Source of the DNA: Bacillota bacterium
Lineage (GTDB): Bacteria; Bacillota; Clostridia; Acetivibrionales; DTU013
DNA: 64,000 nt
Direction of reading: 5' to 3'
Assembly: GCA_023411575.1 (NCBI GenBank)
Contig: JAEYOP010000020.1
Span: forward strand, 1-64,000
Both the position numbers and the translations under genes were made by a program. The notes under the pieces are model-generated. The model saw nothing but the letters and a program-made list of their open reading frames with translations, was not told the DNA's origin and searched no databases. The first letter of the stretch is position 1. The number at the start of each line of letters is the position of its first letter. This document shows, one piece after another, positions 49,544 to 58,385 of the stretch.

Positions 49544-52450
49544 TTATAGAATCGGCCTGAAGATAAAGGTCACGGCCGAGCCTTTGACGGTCACCAGCAC
49601 ATAGTTGGCGACGTCCGTATTGTTCGCTTTCAGCCCGCTTACTTCATAACCTGCGGCCGATATATATTTTACCCCTTTTTCCATATAAGTTTCATTTTTG
49701 TCGCCATTGTAAAAGACCCATACGTTCCGACCGGTATTGAGCCGATATTTGGTGATCGTATCCTTGAACAGGCCCAATTCGAGCTTGTCGGAGAATTTGG
49801 ACGGAGCGTTCTCCAGGAAGAGGAACACGTTCTTCCCCTTGAAGGAATCCAGATCCTTCTGGAAGGCCTGCCACTGCGCGGAATCACTGCGCCTCAGGCC
49901 GTCGGCCCTGGTGTCGAGCTTGATGAAGCGGCTGTTTTTGATATCCGTGACGGAATATTTGTAATCCACCGCTTTCGTGGCTTTCAGATCCACATTGGCG
50001 GTCAGCAGGAACGGCTTCTTTTTCACCAGCTTTGCGATGTCGGAATGAGAGCCGTCGCCCACAACAACTCCTGCCTCAAGCAAACCGTCTACTTTCTCGG
50101 CGAATCTTGTCATCAGCTTTTTCTCAAGAGCATTCTTCGGCGCACGGGACTGGCCGAGAACACCGAACCGGAAGGAATCCGCCGTTGCCTTGCTGAAGCT
50201 GACCGCTTTATTGGTATCGTCCACCGGCACGGTGTCCTTTGGGATTTTGGTCGTGTCCACGGTCGGATATCCGCTGCTAGTGATCGTGAGATCATCCAGG
50301 TAGATGCTGCCGGAGTCCAGAACGGGGTTGACCTGTACCAGATACAGCCGGGTCAGTTTGGCCGGGAGCGATATGCTGTCGATTGAGGCCTCGACGTACT
50401 TCCAGCCGGTCCAGCCCATCGTCTGCACCAGATCCACCACCTGCTTCTCTCCCTTTGCATCGTAGAGCTCGGCCCGGAGCCAGCCGGAATTTTCATGGTC
50501 GTTGAAAACCTGGAGTCCTATTTTCGAGATGTCGGCATTCAGCGTGTAGCCTCCGTTGCCGAGGACCAGGTAGGCCGCGCGGGAGGTCTCCGGGTTCAGG
50601 GTGAAGTCATAGGTCAGTTTGCCGGAGGAGTTGCCGGAAACCTTCTGTTCATTGGAGATGGAATAAGTTCCCTTGACCGTATCCGGGTACGCCTGGAAGG
50701 AGCCGTTTATCGCCTCGAATTGATCAATAACGGACGCGGTATCGGCTGAAATGGATACGGCGCAGTAGGCATGAGCCTTATCGACAGCCGCGTCTATGTA
50801 CCCGGAGCCCTTTTGCTCGGCAGTGAACACACCGTTGGTGAAGGAGCCGATCTTGCTGCTGATGGACCACTTGACATCGACCGGATCGATCGTCGCGCTG
50901 TATCCCTTCAAATTTACCCCGGTGATCGTGAAGGTCTTTGTCTGGCCGACCGGGAGCTTGATGCTCTGGCTGCTGAGGATAAGCCTTGCCGGCGTGGTAA
51001 GCACGCTGACGTTTACGGAAGCTTTTATTTCGCCTATGCTTGCGGTGATTTTGGCTTCCCCGTTGGTGGCGGCTTTGAAGACATTCCCCTTAAAGGTTCC
51101 CTTGACGCCCGATACGCTCCATTTGATCAAAGCGGGATCGACCTCCATCGGGTTGTTAAAGCCGTCATATCCCTTTACCGTTAAGGTCCGGGTGGTATTG
51201 GTGAACATGTATTTGTCCGGTGTTTCCACGATCATGCCTGCAAGGGGAGCGGCCGGAGCCGAGGTGAAAACGCCGACTGCCGTGGCGACGCTTCTGGAGA
51301 TGCCGTCCGACGGACTGTTCATGACCTGGACGTCCTTTTCGCCGGAGGGCCTCGCCACCATGGTGGTGGAGCCGCCGCCGTCCATGTTGATCGCGTTCCA
51401 CGCGCCGAGATTCTTCATGAACAGCGCCATATCCTTCAGGCTCAAGCCGACGCTTGAGGTCTGCCGGCCGTCAACGGTCACCATATACAGAGTCTTGCCG
51501 TCCTGGGAGCTGCCGATGGCGGTTTTCGGGCTGCTGATCACGATATCCGGCGCCGAGAAGGAAAAGGGCTGAGGAATCTGGCCGTTTTTCAAAAGAAGGC
51601 AGCTTCCCGAGACAGCCATTTTGAAGTTGGACCAGTCCGGGGTGGAACCGATGTTGAAGGAAATGCTGTCTCCGACGGCAAAAGCCTGCTGCAGCGCTTT
51701 TGCCCCCTCCGTCCGGGTAACGACGACAAAGCCGTTTTCCGGGATGGGAGCGGCCGGCTGCGCCGGAAGGAACTGGGCGACCTTCCCGTCCGCAACGACC
51801 ATCTGGAAGAGGTCGGGCATATCCGCCGTAACGCCGACGGCCGCCGCGCCCCATTTCCGGTCGAATACGGTGATCCCCGTGTACTTGTTGCCGTTAGGCT
51901 TGTTATATTGGGCAACGGCAACCTTGCTGCCGTTCTGGTTTGTCAGGTTCATATCGCATTTCCAATAGTCAAGAAGGATCTCGTTGAGCTTGCTCAGCGA
52001 CAGCGTTGCCATGGAATTGCTGTATTTGTTGAAATCGCCGGAAGCGCACAGGACGCTGGAATTCTGGATCACCGTGCCGATAGGATGTCCGAAGCCGCTC
52101 CCGTCGGGGGTGAAGAAGCTGGTGTTTACAGCCGCTACGGCACTCTTCTGGGCGGCAAGCTTTTTGGTGGTGGCAAGCTTGCCAATGGATTCCGCATTGG
52201 TCAGGGCATCGACGGTTATGTACTGATTGGTCATATCGACCTTCATGATATTGAAATTATACCAGCCGTTTGTGGTGAACCGGATGATGTTTTCCAGGGT
52301 GACCCCCTGTGTGACGACCTGTTTGTCCGACTTTTCGTAGATGACATTCGAGTCGGCCGCATACGACGATACGGAAGCTGCCTGTGAAATCGCAAGCGCC
52401 GCTGCCAGCACTGCCGCCGCAACCTTCCCTTTTCCTTTGTTTTTCAGCAT
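49544..52450 (-). CDS. Large secreted phosphodiester glycosidase (NAGPA-domain) protein
   Basis: About 968 residues from the ATG at 52450 (GGAGGTCAAA upstream), with a signal peptide ending near SSYAADS. Residues about 60-400 form an NAGPA-like domain (AAVNTSFFTPDGSGFGHPIG, AINMDGGGSTTMVARPSG), which removes GlcNAc from phosphodiesters. Two Ig-like Big2-type repeats (about 405-570) follow, then a jelly-roll, carbohydrate-binding-like domain (about 580-745). The last 200 residues look like a metallophosphatase-type domain without clear metal ligands. It probably acts on wall polymer or exopolysaccharide outside the cell. Confidence 0.82.
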   Translation of the reverse strand: MLKNKGKGKVAAAVLAAALAISQAASVSSYAADSNVIYEKSDKQVVTQGVTLENIIRFTTNGWYNFNIMKVDMTNQYITVDALTNAESIGKLATTKKLAAQKSAVAAVNTSFFTPDGSGFGHPIGTVIQNSSVLCASGDFNKYSNSMATLSLSKLNEILLDYWKCDMNLTNQNGSKVAVAQYNKPNGNKYTGITVFDRKWGAAAVGVTADMPDLFQMVVADGKVAQFLPAQPAAPIPENGFVVVTRTEGAKALQQAFAVGDSISFNIGSTPDWSNFKMAVSGSCLLLKNGQIPQPFSFSAPDIVISSPKTAIGSSQDGKTLYMVTVDGRQTSSVGLSLKDMALFMKNLGAWNAINMDGGGSTTMVARPSGEKDVQVMNSPSDGISRSVATAVGVFTSAPAAPLAGMIVETPDKYMFTNTTRTLTVKGYDGFNNPMEVDPALIKWSVSGVKGTFKGNVFKAATNGEAKITASIGEIKASVNVSVLTTPARLILSSQSIKLPVGQTKTFTITGVNLKGYSATIDPVDVKWSISSKIGSFTNGVFTAEQKGSGYIDAAVDKAHAYCAVSISADTASVIDQFEAINGSFQAYPDTVKGTYSISNEQKVSGNSSGKLTYDFTLNPETSRAAYLVLGNGGYTLNADISKIGLQVFNDHENSGWLRAELYDAKGEKQVVDLVQTMGWTGWKYVEASIDSISLPAKLTRLYLVQVNPVLDSGSIYLDDLTITSSGYPTVDTTKIPKDTVPVDDTNKAVSFSKATADSFRFGVLGQSRAPKNALEKKLMTRFAEKVDGLLEAGVVVGDGSHSDIAKLVKKKPFLLTANVDLKATKAVDYKYSVTDIKNSRFIKLDTRADGLRRSDSAQWQAFQKDLDSFKGKNVFLFLENAPSKFSDKLELGLFKDTITKYRLNTGRNVWVFYNGDKNETYMEKGVKYISAAGYEVSGLKANNTDVANYVLVTVKGSAVTFIFRPIL

Positions 52451-52461
52451 TTTGACCTCCG

Positions 52462-53226
52462 CTATTCGTGCCATCCGTCCCGCCCGGAGCGTTTGATGGC
52501 GCCGAAAATATTGTTTTTGATCTCCCTGTTTTCCATCGAAAGATCGCCAAGCAGTTCCTTGATGTATTGCCGCTTGGTATATCCGTTGGCGGTACAGGGA
52601 TTCTTTACCACCTGCAGGCCCTGATCCCGCACAAAAGCTTTTATCTGCTTCTCTTCCACATAGATCAGCGGCCGGAGCACATAGACCCCTTTCCTGTCCA
52701 GAAAGGTGACGGGGGAGAAGGTGTGGATGCGGCCCTCATAAAATGTACTTAACAGGAGCGTTTCGATGACATCGTCGCGGTTGTGGGCAAGAGCAACCTT
52801 GTTGCAGCCGAGTCGTAACGCTGCATTGTTGAGGGCTCCCCGTCTGAGATTGGCGCAAAGCGAGCAGGGGTTCTTCTCCTGCCGGGCTTCAAAAACGATC
52901 TTGCCGATGTAGGTATCTTCGATGGTGTACTCGACCCCGATTTCCTCACAAAGCCGCTTCACCGGGGAGAGATCCATTTCACCGATTCCCAGCGTTAAAG
53001 TGACGGCTTTCAGCTCGAAGGGGACGGGGTAAAAATCCTTCAGTTTTCTCAATGCAACCAGCAGCGTCAGGGAATCCTTGCCTCCGGAAACGCCCACGGC
53101 TATCCGGTCTCCCTCCTGTATCATATCGAAGTCCTGGATAGCTTTTCTGACCTGCCCCACTATTCTTTTAATTGAAAACACCCCTGAATCCTGGTATATT
53201 TCCTCCCTTGGGGACATTCCTCTCAA
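52462..53226 (-). CDS. TtcA-like PP-loop tRNA-thiolation enzyme
   Basis: Up to 254 residues. PP-loop ATPase motif AVGVSGGKDSLTLL, the cysteine pair NPCSLCANLRR, NKVALAHNRDDVIETLLLST and a third Cys in VKNPCTANG. This set matches the TtcA/TtuA group, which use a 4Fe-4S cluster to add sulfur to tRNA. Start uncertain: ATG 53217 is the fourth codon of the open frame, and a GTG near residue 16 is possible. It ends 11 bases before the glycosidase gene. Confidence 0.85.
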   Translation of the reverse strand: MRGMSPREEIYQDSGVFSIKRIVGQVRKAIQDFDMIQEGDRIAVGVSGGKDSLTLLVALRKLKDFYPVPFELKAVTLTLGIGEMDLSPVKRLCEEIGVEYTIEDTYIGKIVFEARQEKNPCSLCANLRRGALNNAALRLGCNKVALAHNRDDVIETLLLSTFYEGRIHTFSPVTFLDRKGVYVLRPLIYVEEKQIKAFVRDQGLQVVKNPCTANGYTKRQYIKELLGDLSMENREIKNNIFGAIKRSGRDGWHE

Positions 53227-53378
53227 CGGAGCCCCGTCAGGCCTGTCCCCTTCCTTTATTATAGTTTAATGGTTTAGACGGTTCAAGTTACCGTTATGTT
53301 ACATATTTCTATATAATTTTTAAAAATATTTTATAGGTGCGGGAAGGAGAAAAAGAAGGGCCACTGATAGGCCGGGCC

Positions 53379-53407
53379 TTGCGTGATCGTCCAAAACCTA
53401 TTATAAT
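53379..53407 (+). promoter_or_regulatory. Promoter upstream of the tRNA-Pro region
   Basis: TTGCGT (53379-53384), 17 bases, TATAAT (53402-53407). The nearest product on this strand is the tRNA-Pro fragment and then the intact tRNA-Pro, 245 bases on. No gene is seen in 53227-53583. Confidence 0.55.
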
Positions 53408-53583
53408 GTAGCTACAGGAAGTCCAACAGAGATAACGCCGGTAAAACAGCGGTAAACGGAGGCTTATCCGGTATGATCCCATTGAACGGACGTTTTGCAT
53501 ATAGTACAATATACTTTGCGTCTTAATCGGTGGCTATCTGTCTGTCGTCCGGCTGCAGGTAAACGCAGTTTCATAGCCCGCAG

Positions 53584-53632
53584 CAGGGTGTAGCGCAGCT
53601 GGTAGGGCGCTTGGTTCGGGACCGAGATGCCG
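53584..53632 (+). pseudogene. 5' half of a tRNA-Pro (CGG anticodon)
   Basis: CAGGGTGTAGCGCAGCTGG and the anticodon arm GGTTCGGGACC match the first 49 bases of a tRNA-Pro with anticodon CGG. After GCCG the sequence departs: no T-arm, no 3' acceptor strand. It lies 20 bases upstream of the intact tRNA-Pro, so it is a broken duplicate. Confidence 0.75.
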
Positions 53633-53652
53633 TAGAAATTGAATAGATTTAT

Positions 53653-53728
53653 CGGGGTGTAGCGCAGTTGGTAGCGTACATGGTTTGGGACCATGGGGCC
53701 GCGAGTTCGAATCTCGCCACTCCGACCA
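53653..53728 (+). tRNA. tRNA-Pro (TGG)
   Basis: 76 bases with encoded CCA. Acceptor CGGGGTG/CACTCCG (one G-U pair), D-arm GCGCAGTTGGTAGCG, anticodon loop TTTGGGA with anticodon TGG, T-arm GCGAGTTCGAATCTCGC. A terminator follows immediately. Its 3' end is repeated 1.75 kb downstream. Confidence 0.96.
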
Positions 53729-53729
53729 A

Positions 53730-53764
53730 CAAAAATTCGTCGATTAAATCGACGAATTTTTGTT
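53730..53764. terminator. Terminator after tRNA-Pro
   Basis: CAAAAATTCGTCGAT, TAAA loop, TCGACGAATTTTTGTTTT: a 14-15-bp perfect stem with a T-run. Confidence 0.85.
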
Positions 53765-53845
53765 TTAATAATTATTCGAGTTGGCGGTCCCTGTAGTGTA
53801 ATAATGCGTAATCAAAATAATTGCAAAAAGAAAGTGTTCCCGCCT

Positions 53846-55072
53846 TCAAAAGCAATATAAACAGCAGTCATCACGATACACTATTCCGTTTTTCATTACA
53901 AAATCAACTCGTTGCGTTACTGCGATATCATCAAAAGGATTTCCGGGCATCGCGATGATATCCGCGTATTTATCGACGGCAATGCTGCCGGAGTTGAGTT
54001 GCAATAATTCCGCCGCCACCGAAGTGGCTGCACGCAGGGCCCGTAATGGTTTAATTCCGTTATGCAACATCTCCGAGAACTCCACGGAGCCGTTTATTGA
54101 ATAATCATATGTTCCCAGATCGGAGCCGAAGGCTATTTTTACATTACTATTGGCTATGTTTCTGGAGCAGCTCAAAATTTTGTCTGCGTATTTACGCTTC
54201 TTCTCCTGAACGTATACGGGGTCGTTAGGATTATTATTCCGAGCCCAGAAAACCACCGCATATTGGGTCGGAACAAGATAAATGCCTTTAGCGGCCAGCA
54301 TTTCCAATGTTTCTACCGAGGCAAAACTTCCATGCTCTACCGAACGAACGCCGGCAACAAAGGCGCGATACACCGATTCATTATCATAGGCATGCACGAA
54401 TACCGGCTTATGTAAATCCCTGGCTGCTGAAACAATTGCATTGCTTTCCTCCTGAGAATATGATACGTCTTCCGGTCCGTCGCTCGGCGATAGAAAGCCG
54501 CCGCTTCCGGCGTATTTTATCCAGTCGGCTCCATGCCGAATTTCATTGTGAACGCCACGCCTTACCCCATCAATCCCTTCAACAATCGATACCTGCTCCA
54601 CTTCAATTCCGTTTCTGGTGACACCTCCAAAGTCAAAATGTCCACCGACTGCGGAAAGCATATGACCGCCGCTAATTATGCGTGGGCCCCGTATTTTTCC
54701 TGACTCAACAGCGTTTTTCAGAGAAGGCACAATCCATGAAACGATACTGAAATCACCGGCATCGCGTACGGTTGTAAAGCCGTTGTACAAGACACTGGCA
54801 CAGGCGTCTACTGCTGCAAGCGTCAGATCCGCATCATTGCTTCCTGCGATATTTGAAAGTATTTTGCTGTTACCGGTGAGATGAACATGACAGTCTATAA
54901 ATCCGGGCATGACAAATCGATTGGACAAATCTATTACTTTTACCCCATTTTCATGAGTTAGTCTCTTTCCGATTTCACTGATTTTTCCATTAACAACAGC
55001 AATTTCGGTATATCCTAACGGGCGGCAGGCCAGCCCGTCCCAAAGGTTCCCTGCGAGGATAATTGTCTTCAT
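53846..55072 (-). CDS. Metal-dependent amidohydrolase
   Basis: About 408 residues. The HxH metal motif FIDCHVHLTG, the probable carbamylated lysine in HGADWIKYAGSGG, metal His in PVFVHAY and SVEHGSFAS, and Asp in IAFGSDLGT place it in the imidazolonepropionase/Xaa-Pro-dipeptidase-like amidohydrolases. ATG 55072 with GGAGC upstream. Substrate not known. It is A+T-rich compared with the core and lies between the tRNA-Pro and a copy of the tRNA 3' end, so it may be acquired. Confidence 0.85.
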   Translation of the reverse strand: MKTIILAGNLWDGLACRPLGYTEIAVVNGKISEIGKRLTHENGVKVIDLSNRFVMPGFIDCHVHLTGNSKILSNIAGSNDADLTLAAVDACASVLYNGFTTVRDAGDFSIVSWIVPSLKNAVESGKIRGPRIISGGHMLSAVGGHFDFGGVTRNGIEVEQVSIVEGIDGVRRGVHNEIRHGADWIKYAGSGGFLSPSDGPEDVSYSQEESNAIVSAARDLHKPVFVHAYDNESVYRAFVAGVRSVEHGSFASVETLEMLAAKGIYLVPTQYAVVFWARNNNPNDPVYVQEKKRKYADKILSCSRNIANSNVKIAFGSDLGTYDYSINGSVEFSEMLHNGIKPLRALRAATSVAAELLQLNSGSIAVDKYADIIAMPGNPFDDIAVTQRVDFVMKNGIVYRDDCCLYCF

Positions 55073-55147
55073 ATATCTACGCTCCATATAATGGTTTTAC
55101 AATAATATATGATAATAAAAGGTGTTCAGTTCTGGAGCGCGGTGTTT

Positions 55148-55357
55148 TCATTTGTCCGGCAAACTCTCGCAGAAAGAATAGGTCGCTACGCCGATTGGTT
55201 TGTTGGTCGTTCTTAACGTATACTCAACCCTTGTACGGTTTTTGCTTTTGCAGATGATGATGCCGATTGAAGGGTTTTCATCTGCAAGTTTTACAGTTTC
55301 GTCTAACGCCGTGAGATAAAACTGCATTTTCCCCGCATATTCGGCTTTCGCGCTGTA
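55148..55357 (-). pseudogene. C-terminal remnant of a YhcG/DUF1016-type PDDEXK nuclease
   Basis: About 69 codons on the minus strand read YSAKAEYAGKMQFYLTALDE, DENPSIGIIICKSKNRTRVE, then YTLRTTNKPIGVATYSF and stop. This is the conserved C-terminal end of YhcG-family nucleases. An in-frame TGA (55360-55358) precedes it and no start or ribosome site exists, so only a fragment is left. Confidence 0.75.
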
Positions 55358-55473
55358 TCAACGTTTGGCATATATATCATCCCGCCCTCGGAAAAGAGAC
55401 ACAAACAGGTGACTGCCTTCAAGCCACTGATTTCACCGGGCTCTTACCGTAAATCCTATAAGACCACTCCGAC

Positions 55474-55535
55474 CCAAAAAGATACCATCTCTTGAGGGAA
55501 AGGTTCTATCAAAAGATAGTATCTTTTTGGTTAAA
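55474..55535. terminator. Long hairpin, probable bidirectional terminator
   Basis: Arms 55474-55495 and 55509-55530 are 22 bases with two mismatches (CCAAAAAGATAC / GTATCTTTTTGG at the base). It begins at the copy of the tRNA-Pro 3' end, so it may once have been the terminator of a tRNA-Pro gene. The rest of 55358-55607 shows no gene. Confidence 0.55.
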
Positions 55536-55607
55536 AATCGTATAACAGAGATGCTTCCAGGGTGTGCCACCACGCGTTCCCCTTTTTGATAGCTAAAGAC
55601 GCAGGGC

Positions 55608-57338
55608 TTAATAATACATGTAGCCTAGCTTCCGCATAAGTGTTTTGATTGATGGCCATGCACATGCGGTAAACAGCTTCGCACCTTCTCGCGCAGCATC
55701 GTCTATAGCAGTTGTGCATAGCGCCGTGGCTATACCCTTATGGCGATGTTCCGGTACAGTGGCCGCCAAATAAAGCGCTGCAAGGTCTCCATTCTTCATC
55801 ATGCAGCAAACGCCGGCGGCTTGACCATCTATATAAGCGATATAACATGGCATGTCCCCTTGCTCGCACAGATGATAGTGATGCTCAGGATGCACCAGCG
55901 TGCCTTCATGAAATAATTCATTGGTCAATTCCGCCCAGTGTGCAAATTCCTGAACGCTTTTAACACGATTGACGGTGATGTGTTCATTCATCGGCGGATA
56001 GACAGGCTCTTCCTCAAGCAGCATCGCCATATAGGATTCTTCATCGTTCGGCTCCGGCGCGGGCATGGGTTTGATGCCAAAGATCCACTGTTTGATCTCC
56101 TGCGGAAAGCAAATATCCCACCACACATGGATTTGCATGGCTTTGATCTCGTCGATGAGGGCCTTCGTTTCTTGCCCGGACAAACCGTCGAGACGGATAT
56201 CATAGAGAGTGGTAGGCCCTGTTTCGCCATCCTTGGGGCGGATGAGCGTGTACCGCGGCAATTTCAGTTTTTCCATGTGCGTGCTGTCCCCTAGAAAATC
56301 AAAAAACAGTATGCCCGCATCATTTATGCGCTTACGAATGGCGCCGCGCTCTTCGGGTGTCTTTTGCCATAAGCGGGATGGGGTTTTTATGCGGATGGGC
56401 ACGTATATTTCCAGCTGACTATACCCCATGGCTTCTTTGATTTGAGGTGTGCCGATGATATGATACATGGTATAGTGATCTGGACGTTCATCCAGTTCGA
56501 AACACTCGCTGTGCTCCACCCATCGTTTAATGCCGCGGTAGACACGCTGGCCGTCACTGTCATCCTCGTCACGCGAGACCGCCGAAGCATAGAGGCCGCC
56601 CTCAAAATCCACCGTCTCAAAACCATCGGGTTCTTCCATGCCCCGCTCAAGAGCGTACCACCAGACAGTTCCCCGCGATTGGGGGTCATACCACATAAAA
56701 TCCCGGGCAAAGAATTGATCGCGCCGTTGTTTGTCGGCTTCGTTGAACCAGCGGCTAAACCTTTCAAGCTTCCCTCCCTCGACAAGCAATGGGCCCGTAT
56801 CCAAGCCGGAGGAGGCCATACGGCATACCGGCAGGGAAAACACGCGGACGTCCGATAAATTTTCAAGCTGCTCTGTCAGCTCCATCATGCGGCTGATGGA
56901 CTTTTCCGGCGCCGCGTCCTGTGCCTGTGCAAGGCGCTCTTCAATTTCCGTGGCACGTTGATAGAGCTGCTTGACCTCCTGGGCCTGTTGAAAATCCACT
57001 TTTTTGATTTCTTGTATAAACGATAGGACCGCCGCTTTGAGCTCGTTCAGCAGCACTACCTCATCCTGGATATGGTCTGCCTTTTGGTGGAGAACATCCA
57101 ACAGGACATCCAGATTGCTGGCAGAAAAAATGCGTGCGATGTCCTTGACACTGATATCAAGCTTGCGTAAAAGCAATATTTGCTCAAGACGTTTGATCGC
57201 TTCTTCATCATAAAGGCGATAAGCGTAATCGTCGCTTCGCAAGCTGTTTATGAGGCCCACGTCTTCATAATAGCGCAGTGTCCTCGCGGTTACGTTGTAT
57301 CGTATTGCGACATCCCGGATCTTTAGCATATTGTCCAT
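55608..57338 (-). CDS. MerR regulator fused to effector-binding and GNAT domains
   Basis: 576 residues. An N-terminal MerR helix-turn-helix (LKIRDVAIRYNVTARTLRYY, EDVGLIN) is followed by a dimerisation coiled coil (about 75-155). A GyrI-like effector domain spans about 160-330 (VFSLPVCRMASSGLDTGPLL, MGYSQLEIYVPIRIK). After a further domain, a GNAT acetyltransferase lies at the C-terminus (ITVNRVKSVQEFAHWAELTN, AATVPEHRHKGIATALCT). ATG 57338 with GGGGGCGAGG upstream. A typical MerR promoter lies just upstream. It may sense a small compound and also acetylate it; drug resistance is plausible. Confidence 0.8.
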   Translation of the reverse strand: MDNMLKIRDVAIRYNVTARTLRYYEDVGLINSLRSDDYAYRLYDEEAIKRLEQILLLRKLDISVKDIARIFSASNLDVLLDVLHQKADHIQDEVVLLNELKAAVLSFIQEIKKVDFQQAQEVKQLYQRATEIEERLAQAQDAAPEKSISRMMELTEQLENLSDVRVFSLPVCRMASSGLDTGPLLVEGGKLERFSRWFNEADKQRRDQFFARDFMWYDPQSRGTVWWYALERGMEEPDGFETVDFEGGLYASAVSRDEDDSDGQRVYRGIKRWVEHSECFELDERPDHYTMYHIIGTPQIKEAMGYSQLEIYVPIRIKTPSRLWQKTPEERGAIRKRINDAGILFFDFLGDSTHMEKLKLPRYTLIRPKDGETGPTTLYDIRLDGLSGQETKALIDEIKAMQIHVWWDICFPQEIKQWIFGIKPMPAPEPNDEESYMAMLLEEEPVYPPMNEHITVNRVKSVQEFAHWAELTNELFHEGTLVHPEHHYHLCEQGDMPCYIAYIDGQAAGVCCMMKNGDLAALYLAATVPEHRHKGIATALCTTAIDDAAREGAKLFTACAWPSIKTLMRKLGYMYY

Positions 57339-57358
57339 GTCCTCGCCCCCTTGCAGGT

Positions 57359-57389
57359 AGTATATACGCTTCCCTAACGGAAGAGTCAA
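57359..57389 (-). promoter_or_regulatory. MerR-type promoter with 19-bp spacer
   Basis: On the minus strand TTGACT (57389-57384), 19 bases, TATACT (57364-57359). The over-long spacer is filled by the inverted repeat CTTCCGTTAGGGAAG (57383-57369). Over-long spacers with a dyad are the hallmark of MerR-activated promoters, which the regulator untwists; this one drives the fusion gene itself. Confidence 0.8.
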
Positions 57390-57467
57390 TACCTCTGATA
57401 AACAATCGCCGATTTTTTTACAACGGTCAACGAGTAAGTACTGCTTCTTGACTGCCATCAAACTGCT

Positions 57468-57530
57468 ATAAAACACAATGTAGTTTTCTACAATCAGCTT
57501 ACGGTAGCCCTTATTAGCAGGAAATTCGGC
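57468..57530 (-). pseudogene. Fragment of a ParE/RelE-type toxin gene
   Basis: A short open stretch on the minus strand reads NKGYRKLIVENYIVFY, a core motif of the ParE/RelE toxin family. A stop (57533-57531) precedes it, and after the Tyr the family sequence is lost. No antitoxin gene is adjacent. Remnant only. Confidence 0.55.
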
Positions 57531-57567
57531 TTATTCAAGGCTTTGGCGTATTTAGGTATCCGCTTTA

Positions 57568-58071
57568 TTATTTCCTCCGTCGGGACAGGCTCGAGAATTT
57601 TTTCGATGGCAAATCCTCCTGAGAAAACATGAAAATACCACCATCAACAAGAAGCCCGTATACACCTGCGATAAAGCTGTTGAAATCCTTTATGTAATGT
57701 ACCGCCAGAGAGCTGAACACGACGTCGAAGCGTCCGTCAATGCAGGACAAATTGCTCATATCCGCCCTTATAAACTCTATCCCCGTATTCTCTTTTTTGG
57801 AAACCTCAAGCATCCTTTCGGAAATATCTATTCCAACAACTCTTGAAGCTCCGAGGCGCTTAAATTCGGCGCAGTTTTCACCATAGCCGCAACCGAGGTC
57901 GAGAACGGCTTTTCCTGCTAAATCCGGCGCAAGTGAAAAGAGTGCGGGTTTTTCTTCTAAGATGTTGGCACTATCGGGGTTTTCCCGCAGTTTTTTGTAT
58001 CCATCGAAGAAATCCGGATTATCGTAGATGTTTTGGGATAATAATTCTTCACGCTTTATTAGGTCGCTCAT
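57568..58071 (-). pseudogene. Class I SAM methyltransferase, C-terminally truncated
   Basis: About 167 residues from ATG 58071 (MSDLIKREELLSQNIYDNPD). SAM-binding GKAVLDLGCGYGENCAEFKR, VVGIDISERMLEVSKKE and FDVVFSSLAVHYIKD are intact. Full-length relatives have about 240 residues. Here the sequence leaves the family at FMFSQE and ends 15 residues later with a basic, unrelated tail. It is probably a gene cut at its 3' end. Confidence 0.7.
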
Positions 58072-58082
58072 TTTACTGCCTT

Positions 58083-58202
58083 TCATTCTCCTAAATACCA
58101 TGTCGGTATAGGATTTTGCATTTTGTTGAACCAATGCAGTACGTCCTGCGTCTGCTTCATCATAGTATTCGAAAAGCTGTCATAGCCTTTAATATCCTGC
58201 AT
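58083..58202 (-). CDS. Possible 39-residue ORF upstream of the methyltransferase fragment
   Basis: ATG 58202 opens 39 codons: MQDIKGYDSFSNTMMKQTQD, VLHWFNKMQNPIPTWYLGE. AAGGAA lies about 12 bases upstream. The residue composition is protein-like (Trp, Phe, Tyr, no low complexity), but I recognise no family. It may be the end of a broken gene. The rest of 58203-58380 shows nothing coding. Confidence 0.3.
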   Translation of the reverse strand: MQDIKGYDSFSNTMMKQTQDVLHWFNKMQNPIPTWYLGE

Positions 58203-58385
58203 TCTGTCGTCGCCGTTCCTTTTAGGATGATACCATTTTTTCTACATAATGACAACTTAACGAGGCGTGAAAGCGAAAGAAATTCGATAATAGTTATAGT
58301 AAATACTGCTTTTTGGCTGCCACCAAACCGTTGGCTTTACTGGATTCCATAACGCCGCTCCGAATATATCCTCTTAAAAATTCAA

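Noticed and set aside
53309..53694. Short open frames around the tRNA-Pro region
   Set aside because: They run antisense through tRNA sequence and lack ribosome sites.
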